Below, piece by piece: positions 42,715 to 51,460 of a stretch of 64,000 bases of DNA (the first letter of the stretch is position 1; every line of letters starts with the position of its first letter). The position numbers were made by a program, and so were the translations under genes. Origin of the DNA: Nitrospirillum iridis (GTDB lineage: Bacteria > Pseudomonadota > Alphaproteobacteria > Azospirillales > Azospirillaceae); contig NZ_JACIIZ010000007.1 of NCBI RefSeq assembly GCF_014205765.1, forward strand, positions 248,001 to 312,000, given 5' to 3'. The notes under the pieces were generated by a model. That model searched no databases. It saw only the letters and a list, made by a program, of their open reading frames with translations, and had not been told where the DNA came from.

Positions 42715-43586
42715 GCGGATTTGCCGCGCGATCGGCGCCACACCAGGCGTAGGGTCCAGCCAGCCAGGGCCACCAGGGGCGCCCAGGGCAACACGCGCGC
42801 GGTGAAGGTCAGGACTTCCGCGAACGACGCCACCACGATGCCGCTGAAATCCTTGGCGGCGGTTTTCAGGGGGCGCCAATCCACACCATCGGGTTTGGGT
42901 TCGTCCGGCTGGGCGCCCTCATACCGGATGTCCACCTTCACCGTTTCCGTCTGGGTGCGCAGATAGTCGCGCTGGGCGGTGGCGCTTTCGATGTCCCCCT
43001 GTACCTGGGCCAGGGTGTGTTCCACGTTCAATAGGTCGCCGACGTTTTTCGTGCTGGTCTGGCGCAATAGGGCGGTCAGCCGCTCGCGTAGGGCGATCTT
43101 GCTCTCCAGTCGCTTGTCCACGTCCAGCACGGCCAAGGTCTTGTCCTCGCTGGTCTCGGAATGGGCGGTGACCTCCACCGGCGGAGCGGTGAGGGCGGCG
43201 GTGAAGGCGGCGAGAGCGGCCGGAGGCAGGCGCAAGCTGGTGTGGGCATTGATCCAGCCCCGTGCTCCATTACGGTTCACCTGGGACTCCAGGACCTCAC
43301 AGCCCAATTTGGCACAGGTTTCCAGATGGCGGCGCTGGACAGCCTCCACCGCGTCGGCGGGTAGGCGCAGGGTGTAGCTCTGGCTGACGGCCACATATTT
43401 GCGCCGCATCGCCTGCAGCCCTTCTGGGGCCATGCCGAACGCGACGAAGTCTTCCTTGGAACCGGGGACGGGCGCTGACGGGCGGGCCGCGACCTCCTTC
43501 TTTTCCTCCACTTTGCCGCACGCGGCCAGCGCCAAGCACGCAGCCGCGATCAACAGCGGCAGCCGCCGCCTCCGATATCCCCTCAT
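42711..43586 (-). CDS. DUF4349 lipoprotein
   Basis: A 291-residue lipoprotein. The signal (RRRLPLLIAAACLALAAC) ends in a lipobox. The mature part follows DUF4349: VAVSQSYTLRLPADAVEAV, a coiled-coil-like region (LRERLTALLRQTSTKN, VEHTLAQVQGDIESATAQRD) and a C-terminal membrane helix (VLPWAPLVALAGWTLRLVW) with a basic end. ATG 43586 was chosen for the signal peptide. Function of the family is unknown. Confidence 0.85.
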   Translation of the reverse strand: MRGYRRRRLPLLIAAACLALAACGKVEEKKEVAARPSAPVPGSKEDFVAFGMAPEGLQAMRRKYVAVSQSYTLRLPADAVEAVQRRHLETCAKLGCEVLESQVNRNGARGWINAHTSLRLPPAALAAFTAALTAPPVEVTAHSETSEDKTLAVLDVDKRLESKIALRERLTALLRQTSTKNVGDLLNVEHTLAQVQGDIESATAQRDYLRTQTETVKVDIRYEGAQPDEPKPDGVDWRPLKTAAKDFSGIVVASFAEVLTFTARVLPWAPLVALAGWTLRLVWRRSRGKSA

Positions 43587-43950
43587 CTGCGATCCCCATC
43601 GAAGAATTGTGTAAGGGGTGGAGCCTAAAATCCGATGGCGGCAAATCTTCGGAGAGTTCATGGCAATATCGCCATGATTGCATTATCGGCATAACCAGGG
43701 GCGACAGGGCGTTCCTGCCTCTGCCGATTGTCGCGTGCAACACGACGTTAATACGAAACGATGTTGGACCTTTTGGCCGGATACTATCAGAAAAGCCAAG
43801 GGCTTCCGGGAAACAATCATTCAGCGGCACTGCCAAATCCTGTCCAATTGGTCATGTTTTTGCGGCGCTGCAACCGGGGCCATTGACAGGAACGGGGCGG
43901 CCCGCCATCAACGGATTGCTGTGTGGCGGTGACGTGTGGGGGCGCTTGTG
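43587..43950. other. 364-base divergent intergenic region
   Basis: No gene. It separates the DUF4349 gene and the phosphodiesterase gene, which read away from each other. CATGGC/GCCATG (43659-43664, 43671-43676) is an 18-bp near palindrome with a central AATATC, a possible operator. The sequence 43620-43860 is AT-richer than its surroundings, as expected for promoters. Confidence 0.4.
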
Positions 43951-45426
43951 GTGAAGGTCCGGTCCTGGCCGATGGTGGTTGCGGCCACAATGGTCCTGTC
44001 CCTCCTGGCCCCGGCCGGTTCTTCGGCCGCAAGCACCGCACCTTCGGGAAAGCCGGCGGAACCGCCCTTCCTGGTGATCAGCGACCTGCACTTCAATCCG
44101 CTGGATGACGCCAGCCTGGCCGCCCGGCTGGACGCGGCGCCGGCCAAGGATTGGCCGGCCATCCTGGACAGCCAGCCCGGCCATCGCCTGTCGCCCTTCG
44201 GCCGGGACAGCAACTGGTTCCTGCTGCGCGCCGCCTTCGCCGGCATGCGCCAGGCCCAGGCGCATCCGGCCTATGTCCTGCACACCGGCGACATGCTGGC
44301 CCATGATTTCCGGGAGACGTATGACGCCGCCTTCCCGGCGCACAAGGGGGATGAGGCCGCCTTCCGCGCCTTCGCCCTGAAGACGGTCACCGTCCTGATG
44401 GAAAGCCTGCGCCGCACCTTCCCTGGTGTGCCGGTGCTGACGGCCCTGGGCAACAACGACAGCTATTGCGGCGACTATGCCGTGGAGCCGAACGGCCGCT
44501 TCCTCGACGACACCCTGCCGCTGGTCACCGCCGGTTTCGGCGGCGCGCTGGGGGGACGGGGCGACCGGGCGGGTATCGGGCGCGACTGGCGCCAGGCCGG
44601 CAATTACGTCATCCCGCATCCGACGCTGAAGGGCGTGCGCATCCTGTCGTTCGACACGGTGATGCTGACCCGCAAGTACAAGAACAGCTGCGGCCGGCCG
44701 GACGACAGGCCGCAGGACACCACGTTGGCCTGGCTGCACCAGGCGCTGGCCCAGGCGCGGGCCGACGGTGCCCGCGTCTGGCTGATCACCCACGTCGTGC
44801 CGGGCATCGATGGCTATGCCACCGCCAACGCCTGGGCCAAGGCGGCCAAGGAGGCGGCGGCCGGGGGCCGTGCCGTTCCCGCCTGCACCGCCCCGGTGGA
44901 ACTGCTGGCCCCGGGGATGGAGCCACGGCTGGAACGGGAGCTGGCCGAATTCCATGACATCATCAAGGTCATGTTCGCCGGCCACATCCATATGGACGAC
45001 CTGCGCCTGGTGGGGCCGCCCGGCGCCGGTGTGCCCGTGCTGGTGACCCCGGCGGTCAGCCCGGTCTATCAGCAGAGCCCGTCCTTCAAGCTGGGTGTCA
45101 GCGCCCCCGATGGATCGGTGGCCAGCCTGACCACCTATTCCATGATCAATCTCAGCGACGAACCCAGTGTGGAAACCGCGCGTTGGGCGCCGGAATACGA
45201 TACCGGGCGGGCCTGGGGCGCCCCGGCGCTGACCGCGGACGGCCTGCGCGGCATCATCGACCGCATCCGCGACAGCGCGCCGGCCAAGGCCCAATACCGC
45301 CAGATCTACAGCGTCGCCCGGCCCCAGGCCGCGGCCATGACGCCGGCGAACCAGCCGCTTTACCTCTGCGCCCTGGATAACACGCTGGTCGACGCCTACA
45401 CCCGCTGCGCCTGCCCGGCCCCTTAA
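43951..45426 (+). CDS. acid-sphingomyelinase-like metallophosphodiesterase
   Basis: About 491 residues with a signal peptide (MKVRSWPMVVAATMVLSLLA, cleavage near SAA). The metallophosphatase motifs are in order: ISDLHFNP, HTGDMLAHD, ALGNNDSYCGDY, ITHVVPG and FAGHIHMDD, typical of acid sphingomyelinase-like phosphodiesterases. These cleave phosphodiesters of lipids or nucleotides in the periplasm. Start is uncertain: GTG 43951 behind GGGGGCG gives the best signal peptide; GTG 43936 is possible. A phosphatase gene follows by 14 bases, so the two may release phosphate together. Confidence 0.85.
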   Translation: MKVRSWPMVVAATMVLSLLAPAGSSAASTAPSGKPAEPPFLVISDLHFNPLDDASLAARLDAAPAKDWPAILDSQPGHRLSPFGRDSNWFLLRAAFAGMRQAQAHPAYVLHTGDMLAHDFRETYDAAFPAHKGDEAAFRAFALKTVTVLMESLRRTFPGVPVLTALGNNDSYCGDYAVEPNGRFLDDTLPLVTAGFGGALGGRGDRAGIGRDWRQAGNYVIPHPTLKGVRILSFDTVMLTRKYKNSCGRPDDRPQDTTLAWLHQALAQARADGARVWLITHVVPGIDGYATANAWAKAAKEAAAGGRAVPACTAPVELLAPGMEPRLERELAEFHDIIKVMFAGHIHMDDLRLVGPPGAGVPVLVTPAVSPVYQQSPSFKLGVSAPDGSVASLTTYSMINLSDEPSVETARWAPEYDTGRAWGAPALTADGLRGIIDRIRDSAPAKAQYRQIYSVARPQAAAMTPANQPLYLCALDNTLVDAYTRCACPAP

Positions 45427-45440
45427 AGGACTCCGCGCCC

Positions 45441-46166
45441 ATGTTCCGCCCCCTGTCCGCCGCCCTCCTGTCCCTGCTGCTGCTGAGCGGGTGTGCCCAT
45501 CAGGCGGTGGCGCCGGTCGCGGCGCCCGCCCCGGTGGCGGTGATGGACCTGCCCAACCTGGGCGTGGTGAAGACCCAGCTGCTGGCCTACCACGACAGCG
45601 GCGCCTATGACCGCGACTTGGCCCGTGTCGCGGCGGAGGCCGGGGCCTGGGTCACGGCGCGCGCCGCGACCCTGCCGGCTGGATCGCGCCCCGCCCTGGT
45701 GCTGGACATCGATGAGACGTCGCTGAGCAACTGGCCGCAGATGAAGGTCAACGATTTCGGCTACATCAAGGCGGGTGGCTGCGATCTGGAGAGGGGCCCG
45801 TGCGGCGCCCCGGCGTGGGAGATGATGGGCCAGGCGGCCGTCATCGCGCCCACGCTGGCGGTGTTCCGCCAGGCGCGCGCCGCCGGTGTGGCCGTCTTCT
45901 TCGTCACCGGCCGGCCGGAAGGGGAACGCGATGCCACCGCCCGCAACCTGGCGGCGGCGGGGTATGAGGGCTGGGCCGGCCTGGTGCTGAAGGGTGCCGG
46001 TGCCCACGGCCAGTCCGCCGCCACGTACAAGGCGGCGGAGCGGGCGAAGATCGAGGCCCAGGGCTACATCATCATCGCCAACATGGGCGACCAGGATAGC
46101 GACCTGGCCGGCGGCCATGCCGAGCGCACCTTCAAACTGGCCAACCCCTTCTATTTCATCCCTTAA
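45441..46166 (+). CDS. HAD-type acid phosphatase lipoprotein (class IIIB)
   Basis: A 241-residue lipoprotein of the HAD IIIB acid-phosphatase group (like e(P4)). Signal LSAALLSLLLLSGC with lipobox; LDIDETSLSN is the nucleophile motif (DxDxT), FFVTGRPEGER is motif II, and IANMGDQDSDLAGG motif IV with its acidic residues. It removes phosphate from nucleotides or similar esters at the outer membrane. AAAGGA precedes the ATG. It is co-transcribed with the phosphodiesterase gene. Confidence 0.9.
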   Translation: MFRPLSAALLSLLLLSGCAHQAVAPVAAPAPVAVMDLPNLGVVKTQLLAYHDSGAYDRDLARVAAEAGAWVTARAATLPAGSRPALVLDIDETSLSNWPQMKVNDFGYIKAGGCDLERGPCGAPAWEMMGQAAVIAPTLAVFRQARAAGVAVFFVTGRPEGERDATARNLAAAGYEGWAGLVLKGAGAHGQSAATYKAAERAKIEAQGYIIIANMGDQDSDLAGGHAERTFKLANPFYFIP

Positions 46167-46266
46167 GTTGGCATGGCCCGTGAGGCAATCTTGCAAATAG
46201 GGCGGCCTGCCCGCATCCTTTGCCCCGCCTCCGCGCCATGCGGGGAATTGCCTTTGGGGGGCGGGG

Positions 46267-47589
46267 ATGAGTGGGGAGATCGATGCGGCCGGCGGCTTGG
46301 CGGAAGCTGGCCTGGTCGCCAGGGCGATTGAGGGCGAACGGCACCATACCGCCGTCAGCCATGAGGACGGGCACCATCGCTGCGCCAACTGCGGCGCGCA
46401 TCTGGTGGGCGCCTACTGTCATGCCTGCGGCCAGGTCGGGCATGTCCATCGCTCGCTGCTGCACATCGTGGAGGAGTTCTTCCACGGCATCCTGCATTTC
46501 GACAGCAAGGTCTGGCGCACCTTCCCCATGCTGGCCTTCCGGCCGGGCAGCCTGACGCGGCGTTATGTCCACGGCCACCGCGTGCGCTACGTGTCGCCGC
46601 TGGCGTTGTTCCTGTTCTGCGTCTTCCTCATGTTTTTCGGCCTGTCTTTCGTCGACACGCCGGACAAGGTGCTGAATGGAAATCCGCTGGCGGCTGTCGA
46701 TCAGCAGTCCGTGGCCGAAGGCCGGGTGGAACTGGAGGCCGCCGTCAATGAAGCCAAGAGCGATCTGAAAGACGCGGAAGAGGATTTGGCCGAGGCGCTG
46801 CGGGACGGCACCAAGGTCGACAAGATGACCGCACGCCGGGATGAGCGCGCGCGCCAGCTCAAGGTGGCGGAGGCCGTGCTTAAGGCCTTCGACGCGGCCT
46901 CCAAAGCGGGCGCCAAGGCGCCCGCGAAGGCAGCCCCCGACGCGGCGCGGCCTGACGCCGCCCCCTCCGAGGCGGCGGCCCCGGCCGGCGAGGGGCTGGC
47001 GAAGGGCCCAGGGGGCGAAGCGCCGGCGAAGGCCGAGGCGGGCAAGGCCGGCAAGGAAAAGATGACCTGGTCGGTGGCGGATGAGCCGGTGGGTGACGAG
47101 CCGGCATGGGCGCGCTCAGCCAAGCGCCTGGCATCGTCGGAGAATTCGATCGATATCGGCAACCCGAAGCTGGAGGAGCATATCCGCCACGCCCTGCGCA
47201 ACCCGGAACTGACGCTCTACAAGATCAAGGCCTCGGCGTCGAAACTGTCCTTCCTGCTGGTGCCCCTGTCGGTGCCGTTCATCTGGCTGATGTTCCTGTT
47301 CAAGCGGGGCGTCTATCTCTACGACCACGTGGTCTTCGCCCTGCACTCCCTCTCCTTCATGGCGGTGTTGACGGCGGTGGCGGCCTTGGGCTCGCGCCTG
47401 GGGTTGACCGCCGACATCCTGGGTCTGCTGTTCCTGGTGCCGCCCATCCACATGTACGCCCACGTCAAGGGCGCCTACCGCCTGGGCGTCTTCGGCGCCC
47501 TGTGGCGCACCTCCGTGCTGCTATGGGTGGCCACGCTGGCGTTGACGCTGTACCTGGTCTTCATCATCTCCGTGGGCCTGGTGGAATAG
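46267..47589 (+). CDS. DUF3667 zinc-ribbon membrane protein
   Basis: A 440-residue protein. An N-terminal zinc ribbon (Cys39, Cys42, Cys51, Cys54 in CANCGAHLVGAYCHACGQ) precedes HIVEEFFHGILHFDSKVWRT, the DUF3667 signature, and LTRRYVHGHRVRYVSPLALFL, then membrane helices. A ~190-residue insert, Ala/Lys/Glu-rich with a coiled coil, lies between helices 1-2 and a C-terminal group of three. The longer central loop is unusual. Function unknown; often found with envelope genes. Confidence 0.85.
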   Translation: MSGEIDAAGGLAEAGLVARAIEGERHHTAVSHEDGHHRCANCGAHLVGAYCHACGQVGHVHRSLLHIVEEFFHGILHFDSKVWRTFPMLAFRPGSLTRRYVHGHRVRYVSPLALFLFCVFLMFFGLSFVDTPDKVLNGNPLAAVDQQSVAEGRVELEAAVNEAKSDLKDAEEDLAEALRDGTKVDKMTARRDERARQLKVAEAVLKAFDAASKAGAKAPAKAAPDAARPDAAPSEAAAPAGEGLAKGPGGEAPAKAEAGKAGKEKMTWSVADEPVGDEPAWARSAKRLASSENSIDIGNPKLEEHIRHALRNPELTLYKIKASASKLSFLLVPLSVPFIWLMFLFKRGVYLYDHVVFALHSLSFMAVLTAVAALGSRLGLTADILGLLFLVPPIHMYAHVKGAYRLGVFGALWRTSVLLWVATLALTLYLVFIISVGLVE

Positions 47590-47590
47590 C

Positions 47591-48547
47591 CTATTCCAGG
47601 CTTTCCGTCAGGCTGGCGGCGATGGCGCGGGTGGGGGCGGTGGCGTCGGGGTTGGCCAGCGTCAGCACCCGGCGGCCCTGCCGGGTATAGGCCAGCGCGG
47701 CGCGGATCTGCGGATCGGTGCGGAACAGGGCCATGAACGACCCGTCGGCATAAGCGCGATAGAGGCCGTCCTGCAGCATGTCGGCCAGGCGGTCGTTATG
47801 CTTGGCCACGAAGAAGTAAAGATAGAAGTCGCGGTAGAACAGGGCGACGTCGCGGGCCACCGTCACCGGCACGCCGGCGTCTTGCGCCCGCGCCACCTCC
47901 TGATCGATGTCCAGACTGCTGCGGGGTGCTGCGTCGGCCCCGCCTGTGGCCACGGCGTTGTACAAATTGCCGGCGGTCTCATGCACCGTCAGGCCGGCGG
48001 CGCGCAGCAGCCGGGATTCGGGCCATCCCTCGCCCTGCGCGAAGGAAAGCGGGGCCGCCGTGCCGTCGCCGATCTTGGCTTGCGCCGCCTCGTTCACCGC
48101 CAACAGGCGATAGCCCATCAGGCCCCGGTCCAGCGGCACGCGCACCGGCTGGAAATGCGCCTCCAGCGCCGGGCTGCTGGCCAGCCAGTAGACGTCCACC
48201 GTGCCGTTGTCCGGCTGTTCCAGCAGGTGCAGCACCTGGCCGGTGGGCAATGCGCGGTGGTCGATTTTCAGGACGTAGGGCTGGCCGCTTTTGGTCAGGG
48301 CGAGCTTCAGCACCTCCAGCACATAGGCCGAGGCGGTGCCCTGGTCCAGGGCGTGCACCACCAGGGGGGCCGGTGGGCCGCCACCGGGCAGCGCCATGCC
48401 GCCCATGTCGACAGGATCGTCGCCGGGGCCGGCCGCCAGCGCCGCCCCCGGACCGAAAGGCCAAAGCAGGATGGCCAAAACAGGAAGGACACGTCGCAGC
48501 GCCAACAGGCGTCCGCCGCGTGGGCTCTTGGGGGAATGGGGCGTCAT
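47591..48547 (-). CDS. periplasmic substrate-binding-like protein
   Basis: A 318-residue exported protein with a signal peptide (LPVLAILLWPFGPGAALA). The rest looks like a solute-binding fold: YVLEVLKLALTKSG, VDVYWLASSPALEAHF, PLDRGLMGYRLLAVNE and a C-terminal LYRAYADGSFMALFRTDPQIRA, common in family 3-like proteins. No permease gene is nearby. It ends one base from the convergent DUF3667 gene. It may be a sensor for a transporter elsewhere or a solitary protein like that at 6.8 kb. Confidence 0.72.
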   Translation of the reverse strand: MTPHSPKSPRGGRLLALRRVLPVLAILLWPFGPGAALAAGPGDDPVDMGGMALPGGGPPAPLVVHALDQGTASAYVLEVLKLALTKSGQPYVLKIDHRALPTGQVLHLLEQPDNGTVDVYWLASSPALEAHFQPVRVPLDRGLMGYRLLAVNEAAQAKIGDGTAAPLSFAQGEGWPESRLLRAAGLTVHETAGNLYNAVATGGADAAPRSSLDIDQEVARAQDAGVPVTVARDVALFYRDFYLYFFVAKHNDRLADMLQDGLYRAYADGSFMALFRTDPQIRAALAYTRQGRRVLTLANPDATAPTRAIAASLTESLE

Positions 48548-49003
48548 GGCGCAAACACATCCTGCGGCCCCCCTCTGCCAGAGGGGCCGTTATCGCTTGG
48601 TGGTGGCGGACCCTTCGACGGACATCGTCCGCCGGGGCCTTGTTATGGCCGACGGTATCGGCGGCCTTCTCCCGGGGCGAGCCCTGATCCTGGGGAGCAG
48701 GGTTGCCGCCAGGTCGCAGCCTACGCCCGTCAGGTTAGCCAGTCGTTAACGCGGGCGCTGGGGCCAACGGCGTCCGGCGACATCCCTGGGCACACCCTGT
48801 GGTGGTGCGGCATTTGCGCGCGCTTACGGGGCCATCCCTCAGGAAAGCTCAAGGAAAGAGAAAATACTGAAATTATATCAGCACGTTAATCGCGTGGCCC
48901 GCATGGGCCGCCCCCCGTGGTGCTTAATCCAAATTTAACCAGAACGGGAGGATCAAGAAGCGTCGCTGTTCTCCAGCTGGACCCTTCGGAAAGGAGCCCA
49001 ACC
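48548..49003. other. 456-base divergent intergenic region
   Basis: No gene on either strand. It lies between the binding-protein gene and the chemoreceptor gene, and the last ~150 bases (48850-49003) are AT-richer, with AAGGAG directly before the chemoreceptor start. No clear operator or terminator was recognised. Confidence 0.4.
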
Positions 49004-50704
49004 ATGACCGCCTGGCAAAATCTCTCCATCCGCTTGAAGGTCCTGGCCGCTTTCCTGACGGTTTTCGTGGCGACGCTGGCTCTGGGGCTGTTCGGCCTGG
49101 GCCGCACCGCCGCCGTCAACGGCACCGCGGCCGAGATGCGCGACAACTGGCTGCCGTCCACGGTGGCCCTGGGCCGGCTGGGCGTCACGGTGACCGACGT
49201 CCGCGTGGTCGAGGGGCGGGTGATCATGGCCGCCACCGCCAACGACCGGGCCTCGATGGAAGCCGCGGAGAAGCTCTTTGTCGACGCCGTGGCCGCAGCC
49301 GACAGGGCCCGGGCCGACTATCAGCCCCTGCTGACGGTTGGCACCGACGATGAACGCCTGATGACGGCGTTCGATACCGCCTGGGCGCGATACAAGAGCA
49401 TCGCATCCGAGGTTGAGGACCTGGCGCGCAAGGGGGAGATGGCGAAGGGCATGCCCTTGTATCTGGGGGATGGGCTGAAGGCCTACCAGTCCGCCCGGGA
49501 AAGCGTCCTGGCCGATACCGCTTTCAATGGGGCGGAGGGCAAGAAGGCGGCGGATCAGGGGGCGGCGCTGTACGACAGCGCGGTGTGGATGACCTGGGGG
49601 GCCATCCTCATCACCGCGCTGTTGTGCGCTGGCGCCACCCTCGTCATCGTCTCCGGCGTGGTGCGGCCCATCACCCGGACCACGGGGGTGGTGGAAACCA
49701 TGGCGGCGGGCGACCTGGCCGTCACTGTCGCCGACACCGGCCGGGGGGACGAGGTGGGTACCCTGGCGCGGGCGCTGCAGGTGTTCCGTGACGGCATGGT
49801 CAAGGCGCGCGACCTGGCCCAGGCCCAGGAATTGGAACGCCAGGCCAAGGAACGCCGGGCCCGCGCGTTGGAAAGCCTGGTCCAGGGCTTCGAGGCCAAG
49901 GTCGCCCAGCTGGTCGAGGCGCTGGCGGGGGCCGCCACGGAGATGACGGCGACGGCGGAAAGCATGACCGGCACGGCGGAGCGGACCAACGCCCAATCCA
50001 GCGCCGTGGCCGCCGCCGCCCAGCAGGCCTCCGCCAACGTTCAGACGGTGGCCGCCGCCACGGATGAGATGGTGGCGACGGTGCAGGAGATCGGCAGCCA
50101 GGTGGAAAAGTCGCGCAGCATCGCCACCAAGGCCATCCAGGAGGCGACCCAGACCAGCGCCACGGCCCGCCAGCTGGCCAATAGCGCCCATCGCATCGGT
50201 GAAATCGTGCAGTTGATCAGTGCCATCGCCGGCCAGACCAATCTGCTGGCGCTGAATGCCACCATTGAGGCCGCACGGGCCGGTGAGGCCGGCAAGGGCT
50301 TCGCCGTCGTCGCCAGCGAGGTGAAAAGCCTGGCCAACCAGACGGCCAAGGCCACCGGCGACATCGAAAGCCAGATCGGTGAAATCCAGGGACTGACGAC
50401 CCAGGCCGTGGCCGCCATCGAAAGCGTCAGCCGCACCATCAACGAAATGTCGGACATCGCCATGGCCATCGCCTCCGCCATTGAGGAGCAGTCCGCCACC
50501 ACCTCGGAGATCGCCCGCAGCGTGAACGAGGCCGCGAAGGGTACGGAAGACGTGTCGCGCAACATCACCGGCGTGCATGAGGCGGCGTTGGCCACCGGGT
50601 CGGCGGCCACCCAGATCCAGGACGCCGCCCGCGATCTGTCGCACCAGGCGGAAGATTTGAACAGTGAGGTCTCGCGCTTCATCACCGGCGTCAAAGCCGC
50701 CTGA
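49004..50704 (+). CDS. methyl-accepting chemotaxis protein
   Basis: A 566-residue chemoreceptor. TM1 ([20 protein letters not shown]), a ~155-residue periplasmic four-helix-bundle sensor, TM2 ([19 protein letters not shown]), HAMP ([20 protein letters not shown]), and a signalling domain whose tip reads [20 protein letters not shown] and [18 protein letters not shown]. It signals to CheA/CheW; the ligand is unknown, and the sensor belongs to the 4HB_MCP type. AAGGAG precedes ATG 49004. It stands alone. Confidence 0.94.
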   Translation: MTAWQNLSIRLKVLAAFLTVFVATLALGLFGLGRTAAVNGTAAEMRDNWLPSTVALGRLGVTVTDVRVVEGRVIMAATANDRASMEAAEKLFVDAVAAADRARADYQPLLTVGTDDERLMTAFDTAWARYKSIASEVEDLARKGEMAKGMPLYLGDGLKAYQSARESVLADTAFNGAEGKKAADQGAALYDSAVWMTWGAILITALLCAGATLVIVSGVVRPITRTTGVVETMAAGDLAVTVADTGRGDEVGTLARALQVFRDGMVKARDLAQAQELERQAKERRARALESLVQGFEAKVAQLVEALAGAATEMTATAESMTGTAERTNAQSSAVAAAAQQASANVQTVAAATDEMVATVQEIGSQVEKSRSIATKAIQEATQTSATARQLANSAHRIGEIVQLISAIAGQTNLLALNATIEAARAGEAGKGFAVVASEVKSLANQTAKATGDIESQIGEIQGLTTQAVAAIESVSRTINEMSDIAMAIASAIEEQSATTSEIARSVNEAAKGTEDVSRNITGVHEAALATGSAATQIQDAARDLSHQAEDLNSEVSRFITGVKAA

Positions 50705-50778
50705 TCCGCGGGGGCGACCTCCCGGTCACCGTCGCGGGGGGCGGATCCTGCCCAGCATGCGTCCCCCCCCCGGCGCAC

Positions 50779-50799
50779 ACCCAGGCCTTTTGGGTTTTT
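50779..50799 (+). terminator. weak intrinsic terminator after the chemoreceptor gene
   Basis: ACCCA (50779-50783) and TGGGT (50791-50795) form a 5-bp stem followed by TTTTT. Short stem, so low confidence, but a T-run in this GC-rich DNA is notable. Confidence 0.3.
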
Positions 50800-50887
50800 A
50801 AGGAACGGCCGGACCTTCTGATATGGATTTTTAATGCCCGCCCGGCGGCTCAATGGGGCCCTCGCATGACCTGCCGGATTGACCGCC

Positions 50888-51298
50888 ATGTTGGGCTTCG
50901 ACACCCTGATCGACCTCATCACCCATCGCACCGATCCCGCGCCATCGGTTCCGCCCCAGTCGCCTGGCCGGGCCGACTGGGCCTTCGCCACGCCCCCCCA
51001 TCTGCCGGCTGGCGGGTCCGTCACGGTGGACCTGGCCTCCGGGCGGGTATGGGTGCGCGATCCCCGTCGCGCCGCCGACTTCCCCCTGGCCGAGGTGGCC
51101 GTCCAGCCCATCCGCCCCGCCGACATCGCCCGGCCGGAAGCGCTCGCCCAGCTGGTGGTTTGGGCGGGTGAGCCCGTGCCGTGGCGCTTCCGCATCCCCT
51201 GCGCGTCCTGGCGGCAGGCACGCACGGTGGCGGCGGAGTTGGGCATCGTGCTGGATAAGGCCGCAATCGACCGTGCCGCCCGCTGCCTCAGCTTCTGA
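50888..51298 (+). CDS. hypothetical protein
   Basis: A 136-residue soluble protein without a recognised domain. MLGFDTLIDLITHRTDPAP is the N terminus; the middle has GSVTVDLASGRVWVRDPRRA (short beta strands), and the C-terminal third is amphipathic helix with RIPCASWRQARTVAAELGI. ATG 50888 was chosen over a TTG three codons earlier. Composition is normal for the window. No partner can be inferred from the neighbours. Confidence 0.55.
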   Translation: MLGFDTLIDLITHRTDPAPSVPPQSPGRADWAFATPPHLPAGGSVTVDLASGRVWVRDPRRAADFPLAEVAVQPIRPADIARPEALAQLVVWAGEPVPWRFRIPCASWRQARTVAAELGIVLDKAAIDRAARCLSF

Positions 51299-51460
51299 TC
51301 GTCCGGGCGCCGGTTCCGGCGACCTACGCCTTTTGTGCGACGCAAAACCTTCTTCGCGCTTGCGAGATCGGTTGGGTATACTGTGCCCCGCGGGGTTCTT
51401 CCGTCGCGCAAGGACCGGGGGAGGTCCGGCGCCCGGGAATGATCTGGAGAGGGAACGCTG

